64,000 bases of DNA, taken from Sulfitobacter sediminilitoris. GTDB lineage: Bacteria > Pseudomonadota > Alphaproteobacteria > Rhodobacterales > Rhodobacteraceae. Both the position numbers and the translations under genes were made by a program. This document shows positions 35,815 through 45,105 of the stretch, piece after piece. Every line of letters begins with the position of its first letter. Position 1 is the stretch's first letter. The stretch spans positions 1 through 64,000 of the forward strand of contig NZ_JAABNT010000009.1 in assembly GCF_010667575.1 (NCBI RefSeq), given 5' to 3'. The notes under the pieces were generated by a model. The model made no database searches, was not told the DNA's origin, and saw only the letters and a program-made list of their open reading frames with translations.

Positions 35815-37089
35815 CTACCACTTGAAAGGAATGTAGAGGACAAGGTCCGGGAAGATATACAGCACGGCAACCGTGACCAGCATCAGCACAAGGAACGGCC
35901 AAACGCCGCGCGCAACGTTGCCCAGTGTTGTTTGTGCCACGGACTGGATCACATAGAGGTTCAGGCCAACCGGCGGCGTGATCAGCGCGCATTCGACCAT
36001 GATCACCATATAAATACCGAACCAGATGGGATCAAAGCCAAGTCCGAGCGCTGCGGGCAGCAGAACCGGGGTCATGATCAGGATCATCGAAAGCGCCTCG
36101 AACACCAGCCCCATCAGCAGCAGCACGATCGACACCACGATGATGAACATCACCGGACCGTCGATGGTCTGGGCAAGGAAGGCCGAGATATCCTGCGGGA
36201 TACGGTATAGCGCGATAGCTTTGCCAAAGACTTTGGCGCCGGCAACGATCAACAGGATCGCCACCGTGGTAATCGCGGATTCGCGGACAGCCTCCCAAAG
36301 GTGTGCCCAGGTCATGGAGCGCAGCCAGAAGGTCGTTATCAGCAGCGCTGCCGCAAATCCGACTGCCGCAGCCTCGGTTGGCGTGAAGGCACCAGAGTAG
36401 AGACCCACAATAACAAGCGCGGCCAAAGCAACAGAGGGCAGTGCCCGGGCCGAAGCCGTAATGCGTTCTTCCATGGTGGCTTTGGCAACCGGGGTATAGC
36501 CGCCGGAGAGACGCGCGTGCAGCATGGCAAAGACGACAAAGAGCGTGACCAGCAAGAGGCCGGGACCAATCCCTGCTAAGAACAACGCGATGACGGATTG
36601 TTCGGTGACGAACCCGTAGACGATCATCGGGATAGACGGCGGGATCAGGATCCCCAATGTTCCGCCTGCGGCAAGCAGTCCGTAAACGAACCGTTTTTCA
36701 TAGCCCCTATTGATCATTTCAGGGATCGCCACGGTTCCGATCGTGGCCGCCGTTGCAACCGACGACCCTGAGATGGCCGCGAACAGAGCGCAGCTCAGGA
36801 TGGTGGCCACCGCCAGCCCGCCGGGCCAATGCCCGACCCAGGCCTGCACAGCTGCAAACAGATCGCGTCCGACGCCGCCTTTGAGCAGCAGATTGGACAT
36901 CAGCAGAAAGAGCGGCACAGCCAACAGAATGAAGCCATCGAGCGTTGACAGAATGGATTGCGGGGCCATCAGCGGAGAGAAGCCGCCAATCAACAGCATG
37001 CCAAGACCCATGCCGCCCAGCGCAAAAGCCACCGGCACACCGATCAGGAGAAGGGCAAAAAGCGTCGCCAGTATCAGAATTATGGTCAT
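35815..37089 (-). CDS. TRAP transporter large membrane subunit (DctM family), third system
   Basis: This encodes 424 residues and about 12 membrane spans. It carries AAISGSSVATAATIGTVAIPEM, LAAGGTLGILIPPSIPMIVYG and LITPPVGLNLYVIQS. It overlaps the small subunit gene by 4 bases and is followed 4 bases on by the lyase. The transported acid is presumably a precursor of the lyase substrate or of the facing catabolic operon. Confidence 0.87.
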   Translation of the reverse strand: MTIILILATLFALLLIGVPVAFALGGMGLGMLLIGGFSPLMAPQSILSTLDGFILLAVPLFLLMSNLLLKGGVGRDLFAAVQAWVGHWPGGLAVATILSCALFAAISGSSVATAATIGTVAIPEMINRGYEKRFVYGLLAAGGTLGILIPPSIPMIVYGFVTEQSVIALFLAGIGPGLLLVTLFVVFAMLHARLSGGYTPVAKATMEERITASARALPSVALAALVIVGLYSGAFTPTEAAAVGFAAALLITTFWLRSMTWAHLWEAVRESAITTVAILLIVAGAKVFGKAIALYRIPQDISAFLAQTIDGPVMFIIVVSIVLLLMGLVFEALSMILIMTPVLLPAALGLGFDPIWFGIYMVIMVECALITPPVGLNLYVIQSVAQTTLGNVARGVWPFLVLMLVTVAVLYIFPDLVLYIPFKW

Positions 37090-37583
37090 TCGTGTGTTGC
37101 CCCAAGACTGGTGGTGTCAGAGCCGCGCAAGCCGATCAGTTCTACAAGCGCCTGCAGGGTCAGCAGGGCAAAGCCCAAAGGCACCGATGCTTCGGCGATC
37201 CAGACAGGCAGGTTCAGCAAAGAGCCTGTTGTGCGGCCGCGCACGAAGCTGTCGTGAAAGATCTCGTAGCCCCAGAACGCGACGATCCCGGAAAAAACGA
37301 TAACAACGACAAGTGCGATTGCGGTACATACCTTTTGCGCGGCATGCGGCAACAGCCCGGTAACAGCGTTCACAGTGATATGGCGGCGCAGGGTCAGCAG
37401 ATGCGCCATCGCCAGCAAGCAACCCCAGATCAGGCAAAGCTGGCTCAGTTCAGCCGCCCAGATGGTCGGGCGGATAAAGAAGTATCGCGCAATGACCTCG
37501 TAGGTCAGCATCACGCCCGTTGCCGCCAGCAAAAGCGCGGCTACGACACAGGCGAATCGGGAAACAGCGGTTATGAATGTCAT
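37086..37583 (-). CDS. TRAP transporter small membrane subunit (DctQ family), third system
   Basis: This encodes 165 residues with four hydrophobic helices and the family segment WAAELSQLCLIWGCLLAMAHLL. It overlaps the large-subunit start (ATGA type). Short and without extra domains, it is an ordinary member. Confidence 0.85.
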   Translation of the reverse strand: MTFITAVSRFACVVAALLLAATGVMLTYEVIARYFFIRPTIWAAELSQLCLIWGCLLAMAHLLTLRRHITVNAVTGLLPHAAQKVCTAIALVVVIVFSGIVAFWGYEIFHDSFVRGRTTGSLLNLPVWIAEASVPLGFALLTLQALVELIGLRGSDTTSLGATHE

Positions 37584-37596
37584 GACATGAAAAGGC

Positions 37597-37616
37597 GGAC
37601 GGCATGAGAGCCGTCC
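37597..37616 (-). terminator. Hairpin between third TRAP binding-protein and membrane-subunit genes
   Basis: A perfect 7-bp stem (GGACGGC/GCCGTCC) with a 6-base loop lies 25 bases after the binding-protein stop; on the minus strand CCTTTTC follows. It occupies the same position as hairpins in the two other TRAP operons here. Confidence 0.65.
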
Positions 37617-37641
37617 ACCCTCTTTGAGTTGAGCATCAGGT

Positions 37642-38634
37642 TCAGGAGCCGGAATTCACGCCAAGAGCGTCGAGAATTTTCTTGCCGGCGTCCCCCGTCG
37701 CTTCGAGGTACCGGTCATAGACCGGCTTGGCCACGGCTTGCCACGCGGCCAGTTCTTCGTCGGTCAACTCGACAATGGTCATCCCATTTTCTTCGGCAGC
37801 GGCATAGGCATCCGCTTCGATCTGGGACATCCGGTCACGCACGTCGTCCTGTGCAACCTTGGCTGCGTCACGGATGTGGCCCTGCGTTTCCGCGTCCAGA
37901 CCGTCCCACCAGTCGCTGTTGACCACGACGACGAATTCGATATCCGCATGGTTGGTCTTGGTAATGGTATCCATCACTTCCCAAAGTTTGCGAGACTTGA
38001 CGCCGGACACCCCGGTCATGCCGACATCCACCGTACCGCGCTGGTACGCCAGATATTGTTCAGACCCGGAAATCAGCGTTGGCGCACCACCGGCAGCAGT
38101 CACGAAGTCGCCAAGCGTCTTGCCAAAGACACGGGCCTTTTTGCCTTTCATGTCCGCGGGTGTGCGGATCGGGCCGCCTTGAGACAAAAGGATCGCCCCG
38201 CCATAGGCTTGCCAATAAAGCACCTGACCGCCCGTCTTTGCGATCTCAGCCTCAAGAATTTCGCGCACTGGTGAGCCTTCGGCCACCGCAGCACGTACTT
38301 TTTCCTCAGTGTTGAAAAGGAATGGCATGTAGAAAACATCCACCACCGGCGCATCACCCACGTAGCGCGTCAGAGAGGCAACACCCGCCTCGATCGAGCC
38401 GGACCCGACAGCGGCAGGTACCTCTTTGTCCTTGTAAAGGGTCGCGCTGTCGTAAATCTCAACGTCAATCGCGCCGCCTGTCCGCTCTTCTACTTCCTCT
38501 TCAAATAGCACCAGATTTTCACCCAAGTGACTGGTCAGCGGCAGCTGCAGCGATATCCGCATCTTTTCCTGCGCAGCAGCGGCAGTGGCCATCAGCGATG
38601 CACAGACGGCTGCGGCGAGTGTTTGCTTGATCAT
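37642..38634 (-). CDS. TRAP transporter solute-binding protein, third system
   Basis: This encodes 330 residues. The ATG at 38634 follows a strong GGGAGG site and starts a Sec signal peptide (cleavage near AAA-QEK, residue 22). It is a periplasmic DctP-family protein; the conserved Arg region is near KKARVFGKTLGD. It heads the P-Q-M-lyase operon. A LysR gene lies 124 bases upstream on the same strand. Confidence 0.87.
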   Translation of the reverse strand: MIKQTLAAAVCASLMATAAAAQEKMRISLQLPLTSHLGENLVLFEEEVEERTGGAIDVEIYDSATLYKDKEVPAAVGSGSIEAGVASLTRYVGDAPVVDVFYMPFLFNTEEKVRAAVAEGSPVREILEAEIAKTGGQVLYWQAYGGAILLSQGGPIRTPADMKGKKARVFGKTLGDFVTAAGGAPTLISGSEQYLAYQRGTVDVGMTGVSGVKSRKLWEVMDTITKTNHADIEFVVVVNSDWWDGLDAETQGHIRDAAKVAQDDVRDRMSQIEADAYAAAEENGMTIVELTDEELAAWQAVAKPVYDRYLEATGDAGKKILDALGVNSGS

Positions 38635-38758
38635 TCTTTTTCCTCCCGTTTGTTCAACAGAAGCAGAGTACAAATCGCGGGAGCTTTGGCAATTGCTTTC
38701 ACAACTGACGCTGGTTTGGCTTGCTGTAAACCCTGTCGGTACAGACCGTTTTAGCAGG

Positions 38759-39652
38759 TTATGGCTGCGGAACTTTCCAGCTTTTAAGCAATTCTGCGGA
38801 TGCCTCGTGCTTGATGTCTGCATAGACCGCGACATCAAGCCGTTCGCGTCCATAGCGATTGGACAGCGATATCAGTTCACCGCTCTCAATTTCACGGTGG
38901 ATCATGCTGTACGGCAACCAGCCGACCCCGATCCCTTTGAGAACCAGTTCCTTGATGCCACTGGAAAAGGCAGTTTCGCAGACCGGGTTCCCGCTGAGCC
39001 TTTGTGTTGAGAAGGACCGCTCCCCGGTATCCAGCACCTCGCCGAAATAGCTGTTGTCGGGATAGACAATGGCCGGCGTGTCTGCCGCGATCTCGCCCGT
39101 GTCCCTGACAGCGTAGCGCAACTGGCCGCCGACAACCGGCGTGAGGTAATCAATCCCGGACAGCTCGCGTTGAATAGCCGGGCCAAAGGGCAGCGGGTCT
39201 GCGTTCTCGGATTCGTAGCACAGCAACATGCTGGCATCACCGCGCAGGAACATGCTGACGCAATCGCGCAGGTTGCCCGCCCGAAGCCGAAATCTTAGTC
39301 CCGGAAAACTGCGTTTGGCGCGCAATGCCATGTCGGGAAAGGTTGAAAACACCGGCGCGTGCTGGGCCGCGATGGATACGGTCGAACTGGCAGGGTCGAA
39401 TTTCGTAATTTTTGTGCGCAAATCCCGGATACGCGCGACAAGGGCGCGGATCTCGCTCTCGTTCGAAAGAAGGGCCGCGTTGATGTCAACGCGATTGGCA
39501 CCGCGTTCCAGCACATCCACCCCCAGCCAGTCCTCAAAACTGCGAATTCGTCTTGAAAACGCAGGTTGCGTGATGTTTCGCCGAGCCGCGGCACGGGTCA
39601 TGTTGCCCTCTTCCAGCAGCACCAGAACATCATCCAGCCATTGCATATCCAT
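38759..39652 (-). CDS. LysR-family transcriptional regulator
   Basis: This encodes 297 residues from the ATG at 39652 behind GGTGGAG. The N-terminal HTH (MQWLDDVLVLLEEGNMTRAAARRNITQPAFSRRI type) and the substrate-binding C-terminal domain are intact. It is divergent from the cysteate-lyase-like gene with 115 bases between starts, the classic LysR arrangement, so that gene and the ABC transporter are its likeliest targets. It could correspond to CuyR-type regulators described near cysteate lyase genes. Confidence 0.86.
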   Translation of the reverse strand: MDMQWLDDVLVLLEEGNMTRAAARRNITQPAFSRRIRSFEDWLGVDVLERGANRVDINAALLSNESEIRALVARIRDLRTKITKFDPASSTVSIAAQHAPVFSTFPDMALRAKRSFPGLRFRLRAGNLRDCVSMFLRGDASMLLCYESENADPLPFGPAIQRELSGIDYLTPVVGGQLRYAVRDTGEIAADTPAIVYPDNSYFGEVLDTGERSFSTQRLSGNPVCETAFSSGIKELVLKGIGVGWLPYSMIHREIESGELISLSNRYGRERLDVAVYADIKHEASAELLKSWKVPQP

Positions 39653-39731
39653 TTGGTTAACTCCACCAGCCAAAGAAATGGTATGAGCAGACCAAGCAAA
39701 AAGCATTATTTTTCTTCTCCGCCATTGGCGA

Positions 39732-39753
39732 CACTTTGCCTCGACTCAAAGTG
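39732..39753. promoter_or_regulatory. Inverted repeat between LysR and sulfo-lyase genes
   Basis: CACTTTG and CAAAGTG form a perfect 7-bp inverted repeat with an 8-base spacer in the divergent intergenic region. It is a candidate LysR binding site, although its right arm touches the ribosome binding site of the GTG at 39768. If the downstream ATGs near 39819 are the true start, the site would lie better placed. Confidence 0.5.
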
Positions 39754-39767
39754 GAGGATGTCTGGGC

Positions 39768-40862
39768 GTGGCAGAAACTGATCAGATCGCAAATCGCGAT
39801 GCGCAAATCTCACCCGAAATGACCATGAGCCTGTGCAAGGAGCTTTCGGTCGCGCTGTCCCGCTTTCCGAAAGTACGGCTGGGACATTTGCCCACGCCTT
39901 TGGAACCCATGGACCGGCTGAGCGAGATGCTGGGCGGGCCACGCCTTTGGGTCAAGCGGGACGATTGCACCGGCCTGTCATCGGGCGGCAACAAGACCCG
40001 CAAGCTGGAATACCTGATGGCGGACGCACAAGAGCATGGGGCCGATACCATCATCACCCAGGGTGCCACCCAGTCAAACCATGCACGCCAGACCACGGCG
40101 GCAGCGGCAAAGCTGGGCATGGGCTGTCACATCCTGCTGGAAGACCGCACCGGATCAAATGACCCGGATTATATTCTGAACGGCAATGTCCTGTTGGACC
40201 GGCTGCACGGGGCGTCCGTGTCCAAACGTGCGGGCGGCACGGATATGAACGCCGAGATGGAAAAGCTGGCCGAACATCTGATCGAAGATGGCAAGCGCCC
40301 CTACATCATTCCGGGAGGAGGCTCCAATCCGATTGGCGCGCTGGGGTACGTTAACTGCGCGCGCGAGCTGGCCGAGCAAGCCATGGGGATGGGACTGAAC
40401 ATTGATGCGTTGGTACATGCGACGGGCAGTTCTGGCACGCAGGCGGGGCTGGTTGCGGGACTGGCCGCCATCCAGAGCGATATGCACCTTTTGGGCATCG
40501 GGGTCAGGGCGCCGCAAGAAAAGCAGGAACAGATGGTGTTCGATCTGGCCCAGCGTACGGCGGACTACCTTGGCACAGGATTGAAGATTGACCGCAGCGA
40601 GGTGCGGGCCAACTGCGATTACGTGGGGCCCGGTTACGGTTTGCCGACACCGGGCATGATCGAAGCGGTCAAACTGCTTGCCCAGACAGAAGGGCTTTTG
40701 TTCGACCCGGTCTATTCCGGCAAGGGACTGGACGGGCTGATTGACCAGATCCGCAAGGGATATTTCGACGGCATGGACAACGTCGTCTTTCTGCATACCG
40801 GCGGCAGCGCGGCCCTTTTCGGCTATCCCGAAACTTTCGATCTGCCCGGATACACAGACTAG
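39768..40862 (+). CDS. cuyA: PLP-dependent L-cysteate sulfo-lyase / D-cysteine desulfhydrase family enzyme
   Basis: This encodes 364 residues from a GTG with GGAGG upstream; ATGs at residues 18 and 20 are alternatives and would match the usual length better. The fold type II PLP site is [13 protein letters not shown] (Schiff-base Lys in GGNKTRK), with [17 protein letters not shown] and the C-terminal [11 protein letters not shown]. The family contains ACC deaminase, D-cysteine desulfhydrase and the roseobacter cysteate sulfo-lyase CuyA, which releases pyruvate, ammonium and sulfite. The Roseobacter-type context with a divergent LysR favours CuyA, but no sulfite exporter is adjacent. The ABC transporter downstream may import the substrate. 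Confidence 0.75.
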   Translation: MAETDQIANRDAQISPEMTMSLCKELSVALSRFPKVRLGHLPTPLEPMDRLSEMLGGPRLWVKRDDCTGLSSGGNKTRKLEYLMADAQEHGADTIITQGATQSNHARQTTAAAAKLGMGCHILLEDRTGSNDPDYILNGNVLLDRLHGASVSKRAGGTDMNAEMEKLAEHLIEDGKRPYIIPGGGSNPIGALGYVNCARELAEQAMGMGLNIDALVHATGSSGTQAGLVAGLAAIQSDMHLLGIGVRAPQEKQEQMVFDLAQRTADYLGTGLKIDRSEVRANCDYVGPGYGLPTPGMIEAVKLLAQTEGLLFDPVYSGKGLDGLIDQIRKGYFDGMDNVVFLHTGGSAALFGYPETFDLPGYTD

Positions 40863-40896
40863 AAAACAAAAAAACACACAACAAGGAGACCAACAT

Positions 40897-41856
40897 ATGT
40901 CACTGAGGAAGACTTTGATCACAGCCACACTGCTGAGCGCCATCAGCGCACCTGCCTTTGCCGAAGAGGTCAAGATCGGCGTGCCGTCCTGGACCGGCGC
41001 GCAGGCGATTGCGCACCTGCTGGGCGCTGTCGTTGAGATGCGGATCGGTGGTACCGTGGAGTATGTCCCCGGCAACAACGCGACGATCTTTCAGGCGATG
41101 GATCAGGGCAAGGGCGACATCGATGTGCATCCGGATGTTTGGCTGCCCAACCAGGAAAGCTTTACCAAGAAATACGTGGACGAGGCAGGCACCGTGACGC
41201 TGTCCTCCAATCCTTACGAGGGCAATCAGGGCTTCTGCGTTTCCAAGGATTTCGCCGCAGCCAACAACATCACGGATATCGCCGATCTGGGCCGTCCCGA
41301 TGTGGCCGCGCTGATGGACAGCGATGGCAACGGCAAGGGCGAGATGTGGATCGGCGCGCCCGGATGGGCGTCGGCCAACGTGAACGAGGTCAAGGTGCGC
41401 GATTACGGCCTGCTTGATTTCATTGAGCCGATCCGGGCTGAAGAGAGCGTCAAGACAGCACGCATCAAGGATTCGATCGCCAAGGGCGAAGGCTATGCCT
41501 TCTATTGCTACAAGCCGCATGCGGTCTGGTACATGTTCGACGTTGAGATGCTGAGCGAGCCGACGTTTGATCCTGCCAAGTACGTTATGGTCCAACCCTC
41601 CGACGATGCCGACTGGTATGAGAAATCAAGCGTTGCGACGAAGGATGCGCTGAAAGAAGTGCAGATCGCCTGGTCGAACTCTCTTCCTGAACGCTCGCCC
41701 GCGATTGCGGAGTTTTTCGAGCGGTTCGCGCTGACTGCCGATGACGTCAGCAACTTTGCCTATGAGATCAGCGGCAAGGGACGTGAGCCGGCTGAGGTTG
41801 CCCGCGAATGGGTCGAGGCAAACCCCGACCGCGTGGACGCTTGGCTGGGTCTCTGA
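40897..41856 (+). CDS. OpuAC-like ABC transporter substrate-binding protein
   Basis: This encodes 319 residues with a Sec signal peptide (AFA, residue 22) and an AAGGAG site. It is of the glycine-betaine/proline-betaine binding type (VPSWTGAQAIAHLLG, MDQGKGDIDVHPDVW). Betaine binders use Trp/Tyr cages; several aromatic residues (WLP, YCYKPHAVWYMF) are present. The gene is 34 bases behind the sulfo-lyase gene, so the ligand may be cysteate or a related zwitterion rather than betaine. This is inference. Confidence 0.84.
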   Translation: MSLRKTLITATLLSAISAPAFAEEVKIGVPSWTGAQAIAHLLGAVVEMRIGGTVEYVPGNNATIFQAMDQGKGDIDVHPDVWLPNQESFTKKYVDEAGTVTLSSNPYEGNQGFCVSKDFAAANNITDIADLGRPDVAALMDSDGNGKGEMWIGAPGWASANVNEVKVRDYGLLDFIEPIRAEESVKTARIKDSIAKGEGYAFYCYKPHAVWYMFDVEMLSEPTFDPAKYVMVQPSDDADWYEKSSVATKDALKEVQIAWSNSLPERSPAIAEFFERFALTADDVSNFAYEISGKGREPAEVAREWVEANPDRVDAWLGL

Positions 41857-41880
41857 TCCGCCATTAGTGTTGCGAAATCT

Positions 41881-41907
41881 GGTGGCCCTGCTTTCGGTGG
41901 GGCCACC
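41881..41907 (+). terminator. Hairpin between binding-protein and ATPase genes of the ABC operon
   Basis: An 8-bp perfect stem (GGTGGCCC/GGGCCACC) with an 11-base loop follows the binding-protein stop by 24 bases. It probably lowers expression of the membrane and ATPase components relative to the binding protein. Confidence 0.6.
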
Positions 41908-41954
41908 CTACGCCCAGTCGGCCTTGCGCTGAGCGAACGGATATATCCCCTGAC

Positions 41955-43010
41955 ATGAGCGATGAAACCGTCATAGAAATCTCCAACGTCTGGAAAATCT
42001 TCGGCGCGCGGCCTGAAGAGGCCCTGCGGGCGATACGCGAAGAAGGCCTGACGAAAGCGCAAGTGCTGGCGAAATACAACGCTGTCGTGGGCGTGGCGGA
42101 TGTCAGCCTGTCCGTCAATCGTGGTGAGATTTATTGCATCATGGGCCTGTCAGGCAGCGGCAAATCCACGCTGGTGCGCCATTTCAACCGGCTTTTGGAG
42201 CCGACGGATGGCAAGATCCTGATCGAAGGTACGGACGTGATGGGACTGGGGCCAAAGGACTTGCAGACCTTTCGCAACCGCAAGATCGGGATGGTGTTTC
42301 AGAACTTTGCCCTGATGCCGCACCGGTCGGTGTTGGACAACGTGGCGATGCCGCTTGAGATCCGTCAGATCAGCAAGAATGACCGCATGCGTCAGGCGGC
42401 GGCAATCCTTGATATTGTTGAGCTGGGTGCATGGGGGTCCAAATTTGCGCATGAGCTATCCGGCGGCATGCAGCAGCGCGTAGGTCTGGCGCGTGCGCTG
42501 GCGGCGAACCCGGATGTGCTGTTGATGGATGAACCTTTCAGCGCGCTTGACCCGCTGATCCGGCGACAGTTGCAGGATGAGTTTATCCGCCTGTCGAAAA
42601 TCCTGAAGAAAACCACTGTCTTTATTACCCATGATCTGGACGAAGCCGTGCGGATCGGTGACCGCATCGCGATCATGCGGGACGGAAGGCTGGTACAGAC
42701 GGGCACTGCCGAAGAGATCGTGATGAACCCGGCGGACGACTATGTCTCTGACTTCGTTGCGGGGATTTCACGGCTCAAGGTCGTGCATGCCCACGCGGTG
42801 ATGCAACCGTTTGATGCCTACATCCAAGACCATGGCCCGCTGTGGGAAGATGCGCCACGCGTCGATCCGGGCGAAACGCTCAGCACGCTGATCAATCTGG
42901 CGATAGACAAGACCGATGCGATCATCGTCTCGAAAGACGGCAAAGATATCGGGGTGATCACCCGCAGCGACATCCTCAGAACTGTTGTCGAAGGGACGGA
43001 AATGTCATGA
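41955..43010 (+). CDS. ABC transporter ATP-binding protein, ProV/OpuAA type
   Basis: This encodes 351 residues. The Walker A is GLSGSGKST, the signature LSGGMQQRVGLARAL, the Walker B LLMDEPFSALDP, and the switch His lies in FITHDLDEA. A C-terminal region of about 80 residues resembles the CBS regulatory part of betaine importers (IIVSKDGKDIGVITRSDI). The longer N-terminus (IWKIFGARPEEAL, before strand 1) is typical of ProV. No clear ribosome binding site is seen. It overlaps the permease start by 4 bases. Confidence 0.87.
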   Translation: MSDETVIEISNVWKIFGARPEEALRAIREEGLTKAQVLAKYNAVVGVADVSLSVNRGEIYCIMGLSGSGKSTLVRHFNRLLEPTDGKILIEGTDVMGLGPKDLQTFRNRKIGMVFQNFALMPHRSVLDNVAMPLEIRQISKNDRMRQAAAILDIVELGAWGSKFAHELSGGMQQRVGLARALAANPDVLLMDEPFSALDPLIRRQLQDEFIRLSKILKKTTVFITHDLDEAVRIGDRIAIMRDGRLVQTGTAEEIVMNPADDYVSDFVAGISRLKVVHAHAVMQPFDAYIQDHGPLWEDAPRVDPGETLSTLINLAIDKTDAIIVSKDGKDIGVITRSDILRTVVEGTEMS

Positions 43011-44548
43011 CCGAGACCACGCAGAACCCGCTTGAGGCCACCGATACCGAAGCCGCGCTTACCTATGCCGCAGAACGACGCGAAAACATCCGCACTTTTG
43101 TGCGCACGCATCCTGAATATTACATCGCGCAGTTCGACAAAATTGGGGAAAGCGCCAAGTTCACCCCCACATTCAACCTGATGGCCGGTATTTTTGGCCC
43201 GATCTGGTATGGTGCACGGGGGCTATGGTCATGGGCGCTGCCGTTTCTGATCCTTGAGACGCTCGCCTTTGTGCAGATGGCTCGCGGGCTGTTTGGTGAT
43301 CTGGCCGCCGATGCCTTTGCGCGGATTGCGTCCATCGAAGGGACGCTTGAATTGCGGCGTCAGCAGCTTGCAGCGGCGATTGAGAATAATTCCGACAAGG
43401 TCGATGTCTATCAAAGGACTGTCGAGTCACTGGAAGATGCCATAGGTGGCATCCGGGCAGAGGCGGAAGCGCTGTCAGAGCAAGGCATCTGGATTGCCCT
43501 TTCAGGCCTTGCGGTGTTGTTAATCGTCAAAGCGGTACAAGCGATCGTGGCCAACTGGGCGTTGGAAGCGCGCTTTTCGGACTGGCTGTCAAACCGCACC
43601 GTGCGCTCTGGCCTCCCGGTGTCACAGATGATCTTCAGCGCCGTTTTCATGGTGTTGATCGTTATTGCCGCGATGCTGCACTACAGCTTCCCGGGCCGTT
43701 TCAATCTTCTCAGCGAATTCCCAACCGATCCAGACTATCGGCTGGTCAGCATCTCTTCGGTCGAATCTTTCTTTGCTTTCTGTGTCGCAAACGGTGAGGT
43801 GCTGTTTGACATGATCACCTACGGCATCCGCCTCATTCTGGATGCTCTGGAACTGGTGTTTGTCAAAACACCCTGGATCGTGATTGCCAGCCTGATTGTC
43901 CTGCTGACCTGGCTGACCGCTGGGGTGCGGACAGCGATCTGGTCCGCGGCGTTCCTGTCCTACATGGGTCTTCTGGGCTTTTGGGAGAAAGCGATGACCA
44001 CGCTGGCGCTGCTGGGTACAGCGGCTTGTCTTTCGATCCTGATCGGAATTCCGCTGGGCATGTTCTGCGCCCGCAGACCTCGGTTCTACGCCTTTATCCA
44101 GCCCATCATGGATTTCATGCAGACCATGCCGGCCTTTGTCTTCATGATCCCGGTGATCGCCTTTTTCGGCACGGGCAAGCCCGCTGCCGTTGTCACGACG
44201 ATGATCTTTGGGGGCACACCGGTGGTGCGTCTGACGGTGCTGGGGCTGCGCGGGGTGCCCGAAAGCGTGCGCGAAGCTGCGATCTCTTTCGGGGCGAACA
44301 AATGGTATCTGCTGACCCGTGTCGACCTGCCGCTGGCCAGCCCATCGATCCGTGCTGGCATCAACCAAACGATCATGCTGTCGCTGGCCATGGTCGTCGT
44401 CGCCTCGCTGATCGGGGCAAAGGGGCTGGGCGAGGACGTGCTGGAAGCGCTGCAATATGCCAACGTGGGTCAGGGCATCCTTGCCGGTTTCTCCATCCTG
44501 TTCTGCGCCATGATTCTTGACCGCATCGTGCAGGGTCAGCGCAAATGA
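43007..44548 (+). CDS. ABC transporter permease, ProW-like with extended N-terminus
   Basis: This encodes 513 residues, longer than ProW-type permeases (about 280-350). The C-terminal 260 residues carry the BPD_transp fold with the coupling-helix region LRGVPESVREAAISFGANKWYLL. The N-terminal half has additional membrane segments (about residues 62-85, 155-180 and 205-225) flanking a soluble, coiled-coil-like stretch (residues 100-150). The start overlaps the ATPase stop. It completes the importer with the two upstream genes. Confidence 0.86.
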   Translation: MTETTQNPLEATDTEAALTYAAERRENIRTFVRTHPEYYIAQFDKIGESAKFTPTFNLMAGIFGPIWYGARGLWSWALPFLILETLAFVQMARGLFGDLAADAFARIASIEGTLELRRQQLAAAIENNSDKVDVYQRTVESLEDAIGGIRAEAEALSEQGIWIALSGLAVLLIVKAVQAIVANWALEARFSDWLSNRTVRSGLPVSQMIFSAVFMVLIVIAAMLHYSFPGRFNLLSEFPTDPDYRLVSISSVESFFAFCVANGEVLFDMITYGIRLILDALELVFVKTPWIVIASLIVLLTWLTAGVRTAIWSAAFLSYMGLLGFWEKAMTTLALLGTAACLSILIGIPLGMFCARRPRFYAFIQPIMDFMQTMPAFVFMIPVIAFFGTGKPAAVVTTMIFGGTPVVRLTVLGLRGVPESVREAAISFGANKWYLLTRVDLPLASPSIRAGINQTIMLSLAMVVVASLIGAKGLGEDVLEALQYANVGQGILAGFSILFCAMILDRIVQGQRK

Positions 44549-45105
44549 TCCCACTGGTGCTGGTCCATGGGTTCATGGGTTCATGGTGGGGCAGCGCACA
44601 TTGGGAACATTTGATCAAGAGTGTCGAAAGCCGTCGCGATCTACTTGCCATTGATCTGCCCGGTTTTGGCAAGAACAACCCACTGCCTGCAATTGACCGC
44701 ATTGATAATTTCGCGGAATGGGTGATTGCTGAGCTGCGCAGTAACGGCGTGGAGCGCTATCACCTTTTGGGTCATTCGATGGGCGACATGATCGTCCGAC
44801 CGGATCAGCAGAATATCGAACATCTGATCCTCTATGGCATTGGTGGTTTCGGCACCCTGCCGGACCGCTTTGAGACGATCGCGAAAAGCAAGGCCCGCGC
44901 TAATACGGATGGCATCGTTGCCACCGCACGCGGAACTTGCCGTCGGGCGGGGCTGCAGCGATTTGGTTTCATGCGCAAGAAGCCACAGCGAAAGATAGGA
45001 ATAGATGTCCTTCCAAGATCATCGCGAAGTCTCTGGATAGTCGCCCTGCGATACCAGTACGATGGCAAAGAATCTCTATCGGGGAAAACCAGCGACAATG
45101 ACTGA
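44545..45105 (+). pseudogene. 3'-truncated alpha/beta hydrolase remnant
   Basis: The first 130 residues are a good alpha/beta hydrolase (LVLVHGFMGSWWG, nucleophile elbow GHSMGD, LILYGIGGFG). After about residue 130 the sequence loses family resemblance. A short return (YDGKESLSG, like the WDGRESLS segment before strand 6) follows, and the frame then stops inside the next gene. The strand carrying the catalytic Asp and the final His is missing. The third elbow residue after Ser-Met-Gly is Asp rather than the usual Gly. It overlaps the permease by 4 bases and ltnD by 8. I read it as a decayed, deleted gene. Confidence 0.65.

Noticed and set aside
44545..45105. Functional alpha/beta hydrolase
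   Set aside because: The C-terminal third with the catalytic Asp and His is missing.
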